Program-made: the position numbers and the translations under genes
Shown here: positions 1-11,900 of the stretch, piece by piece
How positions within the stretch are numbered: position 1 is the stretch's first letter
Layout: the number at the start of each line of letters is the position of its first letter
From: Tubiluchus corallicola
Lineage: Eukaryota; Priapulida; Priapulimorpha; Priapulimorphida; Tubiluchidae
Assembly: GCA_030141605.1 (NCBI GenBank)
Contig: JAQGDQ010000050.1
Location: 385,971-449,970, forward strand
Length of the DNA: 64,000 bases
Reading direction: 5' to 3'
Notes under the pieces: model-generated
The model's database searches: none
What the model was told of the DNA's origin: nothing
The model's input: only the letters and a program-made list of their open reading frames with translations

Positions 1-120
1 AAATAAAAAATCGTCGTTAAAACGAAACGGTGCATTGTTAAGTGAAAAAAGGTGTCAAATGTTCAGCATTGTTAAAATCAAACGTCACTAAACGGGGAGT
101 TGTTAAGTGAGATCTTACTA
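1..120 (+). mobile_element. Right end of a pogo/Tigger-like MITE
   Basis: The first 120 bases match the right end of the complete element at 39751-40429. Both contain a GTTAAGTGAAAAAA motif, a GTCAAATGTTCAGC motif and then AAACGGGGAGT followed by GTTAAGTGAG. The last nine bases (ATCTTACTA) are diverged from the other copy's end (GACTTGTTG). A TA follows at 121-122, as expected for a TA target duplication. The left part lies outside the window. No transposase is visible. Confidence 0.7.
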
Positions 121-136
121 TATAATAATGCCAACA

Positions 137-430
137 AATTTCTGATAATTAAATAATAGGTTAAAAACGTAATTAACAGCGGATGAGCACATCTAGTGAT
201 GGCACCACAAACGAAACAATTTTCAACAGCACAAACATTCCATGAGCATGTTGCATATATTTGCAAAAACGAAAATGAAGTACAATGCATCTATACAACA
301 TTCAGCGTAATATACAAAAGCTTGGCGACTTTTAAACTGAAATTGAAATCATGCATGAGCTCTCGAATGTGTGTATTACGTCACAAATGAACAACTCTGA
401 ACTGAGAGGTAGAGCACCTGAAGTAGTTGT
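137..430 (+). repeat. Dispersed ~300 bp repeat, copy 1
   Basis: This segment is a diverged copy of the reverse complement of 25640-25935. Shared blocks include TCTGATAATTAAATAATAG near the start, a CCA(T/C)(G/A)AG followed by a GTTGCA block in the middle, and TCTGAACTGAGAGGTA followed by GAGCACC or CAGCACC at the end. It begins only about 15 bases after the pogo-like end at 120. No conserved protein is evident in its short open frames. The superfamily is unknown. Confidence 0.6.
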
Positions 431-634
431 GTGTACCATGACCCCAACAATATGTTTGTTAGCTTCACTAATGTGCTTACATAATTCTGTTTTTTCAAGC
501 TGTACTCAAGTGATCCTTCTTGTCAAAAATGTTATAAATATTGTATAACCAAATATGTAATAAATATTGTGTACTGCTATTTTAAATTTATCACATTTAT
601 CATAAATTTTGATAAATATGAATTCCTGTTTCAG

Positions 635-2683
635 ATAAAACTACCCGATGTAACAAAACAGTGTTTTGTTGCTTTTCTGGAATACATTTATACTGACAGT
701 CTTGGTCCAGTCAAAGGCTTTGAGCCAGTTGAGCAAATAACTCTAGCCAATCGTCTCTGCCTTCCGCAGTTGATCGCCATTGTGGAGGAAAAGGTCGTCC
801 AGGGATTGGAAAGGCGATTGGAAGATGGCGATGACATATCTGAAGATTTGCTTACATTGCTAGATCCATGTGAGGTAAAGTGAAACAAAATGCACATTGA
901 TTTTCATTAATGGCATTCAACTTATCTATAAATCTGTTATAATTAACATTCATTTGCATTTTGCAGCTCCACAATGCTGTGCAATTAAGAGACTGGTGCT
1001 TGTACACACTGTGCATACTTTACAATGAGCTAACCATTTCTAAACCAAAGTGTCTTCGGACGATGCGACCTGATCACTTGGCGTATGTTAACCTAAACAG
1101 ATGGCCTCCTGCCTGGTAAGTGTAGCCAACTATATTCTTTTACAATTGCATTTCAAAACAGTTGCACTCAGTGGTGCCATTAACATGTTAAAATTGAGTT
1201 TGGTACATTAAGGGGTAACATATAGGGTATTGTTATGATATGTGTGCTTGCATAGCAAAAATGTCCGTAAGTCGGCAATTAAGCTTTTCTGGGCACCACG
1301 TATTCTTTTCACGCTCTAACATCATTTTTATACCAAGGTCTATATTATTTTTAAGGTGAAATACAATAATCTACATTTAATTTGAAGGTCACGCTGTATA
1401 CTGGAAAATATAACCTTGAGAAAATCACTGTTAAAATTAGTCATTGTTTTTCGCATTTCCACAAAACACTTAGCAACCATACAAATAGTTGGTTGCTATG
1501 GACTTTGCAAGAACACATTGAAGTTATGTTTACATCCAGCAGATGGCTCTTCCAGACGAAGATCGGGGTTGGCAATAGAAAAAAACCCCAAGCAAAATGA
1601 CTGCTTCCACAAGCAACTACTGGGGTTAGAAAATATGAACTTTTTCCAATTGTAGTACGAGTTCTAGCCAAAGAAATTTTAAAGTTAATTTTTTGTTATT
1701 TTCTGAATATTTTCCTAATGATTTGATGCTAGAATATAAAAGTCTAATATATTTGTGTTTCTTTTTATTAAAAAAATTGACGTTTGACCAAATTTTGGTG
1801 CATTCTGCTTTTAAGCATCATGACGTAGTTTTAACTATGCCGAATAATGGAGTGTTTAGGTTTGCAAGCACACTTATACAGAAAGCAGTCATAAAAATAC
1901 AAGTTTTGAGATGATATAGTATGAGAGCTACCACTTCCTCCTGGCTATTACAAAACTGCCAGCCTTTTCCTATGACATAATTATAGACCTATCAACATTC
2001 TTAAATATGGTATATATTCAGAGGGGTAATATATGCATTTGCATCAATAAACTTGCATGAGTAATGAGTAATCAGTAAGGGATACCCTAGCTAAAAGTAA
2101 TGAGTCATTTTATTACATTTTTTCCAAAGTCATTAGTAATTGTGCTTGTGTATATAAATGTCTGAAGATCATACTTGAACATATGTTAAACAGAAATATA
2201 AAGTTGCACTATTTTGAGAATCAATGTTACTTGATGTAACAGCATGGTCTTTGTTCTGGACAAAACTGTTATTTTAGATAGAATGAGAAGTATTTAAACG
2301 ATTAGCTAATTACCTTGATAATATGTGCATCCAACTGTAGCCATATTTACATTTACATTTAAACTTCGTTAATGTTAAATTTTAAAAGGGATACATTTAG
2401 CCAAAGCCAGTATTATGTTACTTGCATACAGTGATGACAAAATAATGTTTTTTTTGTAAGAATGAAACAATAAGTATTGTGGTTGCTGCTATATGTCCAC
2501 AGTAATAACATTATTTAAATTTTTTTATGTAGGTACATCACTGAGCTGAATTTCTATCACATGTGTTTAAGAGCAAATGCAACTCACAGGCTTGCTACTT
2601 TACCTAAACGTTATCGCTCCAGCACCGGATGTCTGTGCTTCCACAAACGTCGCAGTGCACAGAGAGCCCAAAGTCGACGTTAG
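635..2683 (+). CDS. RHOBTB: RHOBTB-type Rho-related BTB protein, C-terminal exons
   Basis: RhoBTB proteins are atypical Rho GTPases with tandem BTB domains; known members bind CUL3 and act as ubiquitin-ligase adaptors. Three exons are seen: 635-874 (acceptor TTTCAG, donor GTAAAG), 967-1115 (TTGCAG, GTAAGT) and 2533-2683 ending in TAG. Phases join cleanly, and the exon 2/3 junction makes a Trp codon. Exon 1 carries the end of the second BTB domain (FLEYIYTDS, then LANRLCLPQLIA and a following acidic stretch). Exon 2 has LHNAVQLRDWCLY and the diagnostic NRWPPAW, which continues into YITEL. The tail is basic and Cys/Arg-rich. The GTPase and first BTB domains must lie to the left of the window. 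The last intron (1116-2532) hosts a MITE. Recognition comes from the RWPPxWY signature and exon order; paralogue assignment is not possible. Confidence 0.88.
1242..1873 (+). mobile_element. MITE family A, copy 1 (in RHOBTB intron)
   Basis: A 632 bp element with terminal inverted repeats starting GTGTGCTTGCA at the left and ending TGCAAGCACAC at the right. The whole body is collinear with 21788-22447; shared blocks include ATGGACTTTGCAAGA, CACATTGAAGTTATGTTTA and AAAATGACTGCTTCCAC. No transposase frame is visible, so it is non-autonomous. The target duplication is ambiguous (possibly TA), so the superfamily is left open. Confidence 0.75.
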
Positions 2684-5600
2684 ATTGCTTCCATTTGAGC
2701 AGCGAGCTTACATCGTTTTTACTTCAGACTTAACATCAGTTTTAGATTCACGACGATAATATATTTTTTTGTTTTAAGAAGCTCAACTAAAATGTTCTTT
2801 TGTATCTTACACAACAACATAGATGTTAATGTTGTCAAGCTTTCTTGAGAACTGCCACGAAAGGAAATGTGACAGTTTTATCACAAAATGACTTAAAACA
2901 TTCAAAACGAAAAGCTTAAAAATTTTTAAACTGCCATGTAAACAATAATGTAGGAAATATTTTACAGTTTGATAAACTTTTGCTGACTCACTTTTGGTTA
3001 TTCACTTTCAGCCATTAATTACTACCAGAGATTACTGGTTTATTTACAAAACATTTGACTAAAAAGATTTGTAAACTGCAGCATGCTAACAGTTTTTATT
3101 TTGTATAGAGATGTGAGAAACAGTGAAGATGTGTCATTGTTTGTTCTAAAAGTATCTAGACAATGTTTTTGCTGGTGGAGATCTAATTATTATTATTGTA
3201 CACATGTAGTATACGTGTGTATTAGACTGTAACTGAGAATAGGTATATGTAGTTTGTTCTGAATGTGGCACTTCTTTGTAAGATAATTATGGGCTGCAAC
3301 AGAGTACTTCTGACAAAAACCATATAAAAGTAACTTTAGTCAAGTGAGAAAATGCATGTTAATGTGACGCAGTACCAATGTGTCACAGGCAGCATACTGT
3401 TACATAAATGTGTATTATGTGAGCTGAAAAGACACGGTCACAGTTGTTATCAGATCATGAATAATGGTGAAGTGCGTATGTATGTGTACGTATGCTATCT
3501 GTGTGAAGTACATATACTGTACTTATAAAATTTTAGTTACACATAAAGTTGTAGTATACTGCCGGTGCGTCATTTCCATTAAAATGAAACTTTGCTGATG
3601 GGGCTCAATAGTTGAACAATATGTACTTGGGGAACTTGTTTACAGAGGGCTAATTATTTTGGAATGTTATGTAACATCCGAGTGTAATCTAATTTGATAC
3701 CAGTCAAGTCGACACGTATTATAACAATTTGTATATCGCCATTGTATAATATTTATTTTACTATCTATGATGTAATTTATAATTTTGTGCTAATAACATA
3801 TTTTTGTTTTACAACAATATGATAATGCATTTAAATACAGCAAATTATTTTCTTGTACCACACACGCACTTATTTAATAATGGTGTAACATATTATTGTA
3901 GTTTATTATATCAAAGTGATGGAGAGATATGTATTATACCGTAAGATAATAGTTGTGTTAATAACACCAATGTATTATTTACTATACTTCAAGTTTTCTA
4001 CACTTACATGCTAATAATTTGAGTGGAAACAAAACGTTACATTATTTTAATTTGCAATATGTATGTGATGACTGCTGCATTATTTGTGACAAGGTGTCAT
4101 TGTTGCAGTTATATAGAAACTTGAATGTACATCGTACACCTGAACTCTGTTGAACACAAAAAATAATTAGCTTCCACAAAGAGGCTCAGCAATGGCATAT
4201 TTACCTCTGCAAATTTTTTTTACATGCAACACTGCTCATTCTGCCCACTTAGCAAATAGTCAATGTTGGCTGAGGCTCAAGTCTTACCACTAGCTTACAA
4301 TGGAAAGACCATTTCTATAAGCATTTTGCAGGCTTCACTGAATATGTACTTATTTGAGGCTGTGAAGCTTTAGAATGCTTGTAATAACAAGGCTGCTTGG
4401 TAGGTGCAGCTCAGTTGAATTTTGTAGATGTAATACACAGTCACTGATAATAGAATTTAGCATATTTCATGGAAGAAAAGTGCGAGAAGTGACTTGTTGA
4501 TCAAAATCAATCCAACACGATTGTTCCATTTAGTGTAAATGTACATAGATAACTTTTGGGTGCAACATATCATATCCTTGGAAGCCTTGTCTTGTCTCTA
4601 TATACCAAACGTGCAACATCTAATCTTCATTAGGGCTGATAGTACGTTTACAAACTAACATGGACAAAAAAACCATTTTTGTGCCAGTAGTGAAATGACA
4701 TAATGATGAAAAGTTGTGTATCATGTAAATTTATAACTTTTTTGCAAGTTATGATAAATAATTTGTAAGTCATGAGTATGTATTTGTAAATTATGAACTT
4801 TTCAGTATTTTCAATGTGATTTTGCTGCTAATTAAAAGCAGCAAATTAATTTGTTTGTCTGATAGAGTGCAAGTGTTTAATATAACCATATAGCTGTACA
4901 CGCATGTTTCTGTGTTGGTGTTGGTAGTGTTCGTCGTTGTTTCTTCTTGTGGAGGAATATTTACTCAAAGTGTACCGTAGATTCATTTTGTACTACTTTG
5001 TACTTGTACTGTGTATGAGATGCTAAAATATGTATCTATCCAGTCTAACGTAATGAGCTTTTGAAAAACTTTATAAAACTTCATTAATTTTTGTACCATT
5101 TTCTTATTTCCAAGCAGTTTGTTGAAATGCAGAACAATTTTTGCAGCCAATTTCTGAGATCTGAGTAAAATCTGTAGGAGAAAATTAGTACACAACTTTA
5201 TCTCAAACATTACCTGTACACAAGTATTAATTAACGTTTAAACTTTAAAGTATTAGTACATGCATCATCCAAAGATTAGACTACTTCTCGCTCAAATGCA
5301 GTTAAATTTCATGTTACCTTAGCTTCACTGCCTTCATTTCGTTACACTAATCTTACCCCCTTTAATTAATGAACTTGCACTGGTACTGCATGGAGACTAA
5401 TCTATTGTAGAATACAATTGTACAAATTGTAGAATTTCTTAAATTTAATTGCAAGTAAAGATTATTTTAATAAATATTTGTTAAAATGATTATGAAAACC
5501 CTTTTTGGTAGAGCTGATTTTTTCAATTTTTTATGAGTTCATACTTGAAGAGGCATTTGGTTTTTATTGTCATCCTATTTTGAAAATATTTTCGTACAGT

Positions 5601-5890
5601 GTATTTATAATTGTAATCAGGTTGTGTTTGAAATAATAGTAGTTGGTATGTAGAATTATCACTCTACTATGGTAACTATGTTGTTTTTGTGTATACACAT
5701 GTTTACTAAATTAATAAAAAGGGAACGTTCTTACATTTACTAGTTTTGAGCATCATTTCTCAAGCATGTCACTTTTGGAGTATAATTAAAGAAATGAAAA
5801 AAACTTTTGTTCTGCTTCAAAACCAAATATTTTTTTCTACAAAACATTCTGCTATTTTAGTAAACTATCCTAGTACTGCCTTATAAGGTT
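2684..5890 (+). other. RHOBTB 3' flank / intergenic
   Basis: AT-rich sequence following the RHOBTB stop codon. It has many TAT and TGTA runs and no convincing coding frame on either strand. An AATAAA near 5710 is one possible distal poly(A) signal, but an extended 3' UTR cannot be shown from sequence alone. I see no RNA gene or structured repeat here. Confidence 0.4.
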
Positions 5891-5919
5891 ACTAGAGTCA
5901 CCTAAAATGACAATCTAAA

Positions 5920-6445
5920 AACTTCAGAAACTTCAAAGTCGAAAATGCTTCAGCTCGCATACTGACCCATAGCAAGAAATTCTGTCATATTGGCTTTCAG
6001 TCCCTCAAAGAATTAAATTTAAAATTCTTCTTCTTACCTACAAATGCATGAATGGGACTTGCTTCCAGTTATTTGTCTGAGCTTTTACAAACGTACACAG
6101 ACTACACACCATCATGCTGTGTAAGATCATCTGACACTAATACTTTAGTACAACCTAGAACTAGTCTTATTTCAGCTGGAGATAGATCTTTTTCCAGTGC
6201 TGCCCCTCTTTTATGGAATGTACATTCTGACGAAAACTCCCAAAGTATTGCTGTTTTTAAACGTCAAATTAAAACATTTTTATTCTTAAGAAGCTTTTTA
6301 ACATTTTTATTATTTTAATTTGTGCCTGCATAATGTAGTAGAGTTAGTCTTTAAGTAAGTTTATACGTAATTGTGGTCTTTAAAATATTGTTCGTAGATT
6401 TCTTGTAATGGATTTTAGGCAATAAAATTATTATTATTATTAAAA
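5920..6445 (+). mobile_element. CR1/L2-like LINE, 3' fragment
   Basis: Reading the + strand in broken frames gives the conserved C-terminus of CR1/L2-type reverse transcriptases. YWLSVPQRIKFKILLLTYKC is near 5989-6048 and SSYLSELLQTY is at about 6064. Further on come a PRTSLISAGDRSFSSAAPLL stretch and LWN, then a basic KRQIKTFLF motif. A stop precedes a short 3' UTR ending in (ATT)n near 6430-6445. A frameshift near 6048 breaks the frame, so this is a 5'-truncated dead copy. Confidence 0.8.
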
Positions 6446-6508
6446 AGTATGAAGGAATTATAGTGGAAATAATCTGCTTTTCCACAGCACTGTTTTATTG
6501 GTCTTTAG

Positions 6509-8793
6509 AAGACGAAAAGCTACAAAGGAGAATAAAAAGAAATTTCTAGTTGCAAATGGCTCTGTTGACGAGCGCACATCACGACCTCTAACAACATGTC
6601 ACCATGGTGTGTGCAGTGTGTTTAGTCATCAAAATCAAAGTTTGCTAGGCCTGGTAAATAAATGGATAGGTGACTGCTAGTTAAATTATTTTGGGCATTT
6701 TCACTTGTCATACTGCCTATGGTTACTTTTATCTTTGACACAGGATTTAATACATTTATACAGAAGTGGCCAGGATATATCAGTTAATTGTCTTATCTGA
6801 GAAAACTATCCTTCTAATGGTCTATATTCCCATCCTGCCACAACTATGATTAAGTAGCCATTGTTGCTAAATGTTAGATACAAGCTAGCAATGTGCAAAA
6901 CCTGATGAAAGAGCATATAATTTAATTATACATGTTTGAACGATGTGATGAGATCATAACATCTTGGGCAGCAATTGGGTTGAAGTGCTGAGTTGAGTTA
7001 GTCTTATCTTCTCCTCTAATGAAACGAATCGGAAAACTAGTGCTCAATTTTAAATCTGATCACATCGTATGAGTAATTCGAGATGCACCTGCATCGACAA
7101 ATGTCTAGAAAAAAGCCAGCTAAGATGACACATAAATGCTAAACTGGCTGATCTGTCATCTAATCACAGCAGAAATAATGATGTTTGAGCAATTTGGCAG
7201 GTGCAGTAAAGTAACGTGAGAAAGACTGAAGTCAGATAAATGTGTAAATTATAATGGCATCAAATGTGACACATGAACTTTGCCATGACGCATTTCATTT
7301 CTGAACGTAATCCTAAAATCATGTACAGTATAATTTATTTTCTAAGAGAATAATAATTTCTGTGCAATCAGCTTTTGCACAAAGATTGTTTAAGGAATGT
7401 TGTTTAAATTTCTCAGACAATGAGACAGCAGCTATGAGGTATGCTAGGTATGTTCGGTTGTACATTTTCTAGCTGTTTCACAAAGTGACTTTTGTTATAA
7501 ATAAATACAGCAAAGATGAGACCATAAAAGCTTCGTTTGGGTACTACACCTCAAAATTTTGAGCATTTTGACAATATTTGTGATCTCATAATAAATTAAG
7601 CTACATAAACAACCTTTTAAACCTCTGAAATATCTTAGCACTTTTTGTGATTATTTATTTTGCTCTTACTCTCATAGTTAAATATCAGTCACTAGTTTAG
7701 TGATGGTTAATCCCTATATACAGCATATTTTTCATGAGATATGAAACAAAAAGCCAATTATAGGTGCAGTGTTAACTGTGTTAACAATGCTGTATACAAC
7801 ACAAGTTTCTTAAGCTTTCGTTCTCTAACTAAAGTCGCTAAAGTTATCGTATATTCTCATTAATTTCATCCTCAACAGAGTCTACACACCTGCTTGGTAC
7901 ATCTTGAATATGGTATCCTGTGGGATGTATTTATATGTGCACGGTGTAATTAGTCCTCAAGTGGCCTATGCGTAAAGCACATTCACTTTATAAATGCTTC
8001 AGTTGGAATCGTGCTCTGTGCCAAAAGGCTTCATTTCAGGCAACAGTTTAAAGAATTTTTGCATTTGTTAGAAAAGTGACTTGCAAAAACAACAAAGACT
8101 ACTACTAACTACTATAGGCTTTACAAGACAGAATGATGAAACTAACGGTAAGTTTGGATTTTATCTAGTGCATCGTATGAATATCAAATAATATTCTTTT
8201 TTTAATTAGTGTTAAATATTTTAGTTATTAGTGTTTTTACTGCACTGTATCACACAAATAATATAATGGAAGTGCTCCACTCATTATGTGCTTCTAAATC
8301 ATTAAACATCAGAAAGAGATACACTATGCACATCAATTTCACATGATTTTGCTAGAGTGATAAAAAGATTTTATTTTGGTGACTTAGGTTATTTTTCAAT
8401 TGCTACTGATACTATGATATTCCATGCTGGTACAAATTTTTAAATTCATTTTAAATTATTTTACAACAGGTTGTTAGAATACTCACTTGCATTTATTGTG
8501 GCTTGTTGGCAGTAGATTGCAGTTTACAAATGCAACCTATCCCAACAGAAGCTGGATTGCCCAATTACATGCAAGGTTTACAACGACAAGCTAGGGCCAG
8601 TCCGAGGGGAGCCGAGAACACGAACACACAGATTTCAAGAGCCATGTCACTTTTTTTGAAGGCAATGTTGGAGCAATACAGAGACAGAATGGATGCGGGA
8701 AACAGACGTAGACAGAAGCATCACAAGTTTTTAACCAACAACATAAGACAGGATCCTAATTATATATTAAACACAAGAGGTTTTAGAATTTAA
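6509..8793 (+). CDS. Unrecognised gene, last three exons (tentative)
   Basis: Three candidate exons have compatible phases: 6509-6606 (acceptor TCTTTAG, donor GTGTGT), 8118-8147 (ACTATAG, GTAAGT) and 8513-8793 (GTTGGCAG, ending TAA). The first begins with one base completing a codon, and each of the three joins in phase 1/2. The first exon encodes a basic stretch (RRKATKENKKKFL). The last encodes a polar, probably helical segment with ISRAMSLFLKAMLEQYRDRM, RRRQKHHKF and a C-terminus NYILNTRGFRI. I do not recognise the family. The last exon is the most convincing part; the two upstream exons are supported only by splice sites and phase. An AATAAA follows near 8959. The gene ends convergently with HAUS8. 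Confidence 0.45.
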
Positions 8794-8932
8794 AGTACAT
8801 AAAAGTCAGTAAATTATGCGTACTTGGTCTATATTATTGCCAGGTTATAGGTATTGGTAAAAATTGATATGTAGAAAGAAAATTAGCTGAAAATTCTTGC
8901 CATACAAAAGCTTAGATTGTTCCATGAAAATA

Positions 8933-8964
8933 TTTATTTATTAAGCTCATTAATGAAAATAAAT
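8933..8964. promoter_or_regulatory. Convergent poly(A) signals
   Basis: A TTTATT at 8933-8938 reads AATAAA on the minus strand, about 60 bases past the HAUS8 stop at 8997. A + strand AATAAA lies near 8959, about 165 bases past the stop of the + gene ending at 8793. If both are used, the two 3' UTRs overlap. Confidence 0.45.
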
Positions 8965-8996
8965 TACTGTATACGATAGGAGTAATTATAAATATC

Positions 8997-11900
8997 TCAC
9001 GTCAGCTTTAACGATGTCTCCTGTGCTGTCAAATTAATAGCATTTCTCATCAGCTTGTTACAACTAAAATACAAAACTTGTCTTAGATATAAATGCATAA
9101 ATAATATAGAATAGATTTGGAATCAGCACTGAAATAAAGCAAACAATGAAGTTTATGAAGTTTTGGTATATGTAAATGTATCATGGTCAGGGATGAGCAT
9201 CAAACATTCGAACTTGAACAAATTTGATTCCAAAGTTTTTTCAAATTAAATTACTTTCAAACCTAAAATAATGGATTCATATAATTCAGCACTTCAATTA
9301 CATTAGAAAATTTGTTCTTCATCATTAAACGTTTGAAACATCATGCAATTAACATAATTTTGCTGCAATCTGAAAATAATTTTTAACAAATTATTATAAT
9401 TATCCCCGTAAATCGTAAATATTAATTTCGGAGGTATGTTATATATATATATATATATATATATGTAAGATTCGAGGCTACAGCTCGATGACACCATTTG
9501 CGATGATCTATATATCAAATGAAAGGTCTCGAACTAGTGTGGTCTCATTGTGGGCTCATTTCTTGAATCGGGCCCACCAGGATGAGTGAGGGCAAAAAAC
9601 CTCCAAAAATGGCCCTTTTTCAGCCATTTTTTGCAAAACTTATACCTCTTATTTCTGGAAAATGGGAATGGGCTTGGGGTGGTGCTGGCTATGGATAGAT
9701 GGTGGGTGTAGTAGGCATATTTAGAATTCGCGAAAGGGCCATGGTGTCCCGTAACGGATGTTTTCCCAGACCCCAACTCCTGATTTTTTCGAAATTTTGG
9801 CCAAACAGCCTTTAGAAAAAATGTTCTAGTGGCGCCTGGTGGAATTCTCGGAAGGAGGTATGTAGCTCTTTAGAAAAGGGAGGAACAGGGTTACACGACG
9901 GTGTGGGCTATGTTCTACGACACCTTAACCAAGAGGAGTGGCAACAAGAATTAGAGGTTCCATTTTTGGCAATTCTCACTTGGAAAACTGCTGATGCAAA
10001 GCCTTTGTTCTGACGTCATCCATTATACTCTGCCTGTAACTTTAATTCAGTAAAAGCTGCTACTGGCTTTGCGTTATAAATGAGGACAGTGTAGGATGTT
10101 TGCGTATTATTGACTATAAGTGTATTTATACCCAAATTTTTTTGCGGGGGCTTTGCTAATTGATTATTATTATTATAAAATCAAACATAATGCATGAACA
10201 CTGTGAGACGGCATTTAATTAGTAATTCAAAATTTACTTGAAATTGTTTTAATAATGGATGTGAAACCTTGAAATTTGATTCAATTGGAATTCAAAAGCC
10301 AAAAATTTGATTTGTGACGGTGTATGCTCACCCCTAATCAGAACTATTCTTCTGTTTCAATTCTTATTAACTTTATATTAGTGTTAAATTATTATAATAA
10401 ATGAATTTGATTTAATTTGATAAACTACATTCTGTTCTGTAGTAAATGGGATGGTAGGTTCGTACAAATTTATGGAAAAATGTCCAGTGTGAAAGAGCAA
10501 CTAAGCCACAAAAACACAAATGCTGGTGTACAATAAACATGAACATCAAAGAATATTGTCAACAAAAAGCAGTGAAAAATTGTTACACTAGCAAAACTGA
10601 CTTGAAATCTTCCTTAATAGTATGCACTACAGTCATCTATGTATTACAAAATATTAAGCATTAAATATCATTTCGAAAACTACGAAGCCAAAACTAACTG
10701 TTAAAATAATTATCTGTTGCCCACAGGTTAGTATTTTTTGTCTCAATCTATGCATAGCTTTATGATTTATTTTAGGCTTTGTAAAATCTTTGGTTGTGAA
10801 GAGAATTATCTTGAGAATTGTTATACATATGGGGCAGTATATAAATTTTATGTGTTATTATTATCATCATGTAAAAATATCAGAACGATATAGGCGGCCA
10901 ACAAAACTGTTTACTGATTGTACTTCTATTTTTGGCTCATCATAATGGTTGAAGGTACATGCGAAATATTAGCTAGGAAGACAATATACCTGTTAATGTT
11001 TGCGGATTCTGCTTGAACACATACATCCAGAATGCGTAATTGACGAGAAAGACTAGACAGCGAGTCGTTATTAGGTGATGTGATCATTTGCAATTCATCC
11101 AGCCTCTGCTTTGTTTCATTCAGACACGAGTTAAGATCATCTATTTTAAAATTTGTTTATTTAGCAACATGTCCAACAATCTAAATGCTTAGCAGAAGCA
11201 AAATTAACAAAATTTAGCCATTCTATGGCCAACTTAAAGAAATTATATAGCCAACGGTACTGCTGGCTTAATCAAATGAAAATAAAAGCTATATTGTGCC
11301 TGCTCGCAGGGCACATACTGCACATTATGGTAATAAATGGTGAGAAATTATTTTGTAATGTAAACATTGTTTAATAGCAGTTGAAAAATCAAGACGTTTG
11401 TCACTAACACAGATAAAAAGCTTTTAAGGTATCAATCTTAGCAAAAGATATTGTTGAAGAAGATGCTGATGCCAAAGAACCAGCTGGTGTTGTCCAAAAT
11501 GCTAAAGTTGATATTATATTGCGATGAAGATGTTGATGATAATGAAATGTTAATGCTGATAAGAATGTTGATGATAATATTCATGTTATGTTGATAAGGA
11601 TGCAGATATTGAAGAGGCTGAGATAAAGTTCAATCCTGTTAGATCAGCATTGGTCAAGCCTGTTATGCAGCTCAGGAACTAATTCTATTACATTAAAAAC
11701 AAAAAGCAGTTTTTTTAGTGTTACTTGTTTCAAAAGGTATTTATAACAGGAATTAGATTTGTGATCACTCTGCACTGAGACTAGGTCACTGGAATAAAAC
11801 AGTTTCTTCAAATTTTTTTGATTCTGTTCACATAATGCTTTTAGGACAGAAAAATTTTGCTTAAAAAATTGCAAACGTTTTTTTAATACACACAAAATTT

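Noticed and set aside
6935-7075. MITE bounded by ACGATGTGAT inverted words
   Set aside because: Only about ten bases match, and no target duplication or second copy was seen.
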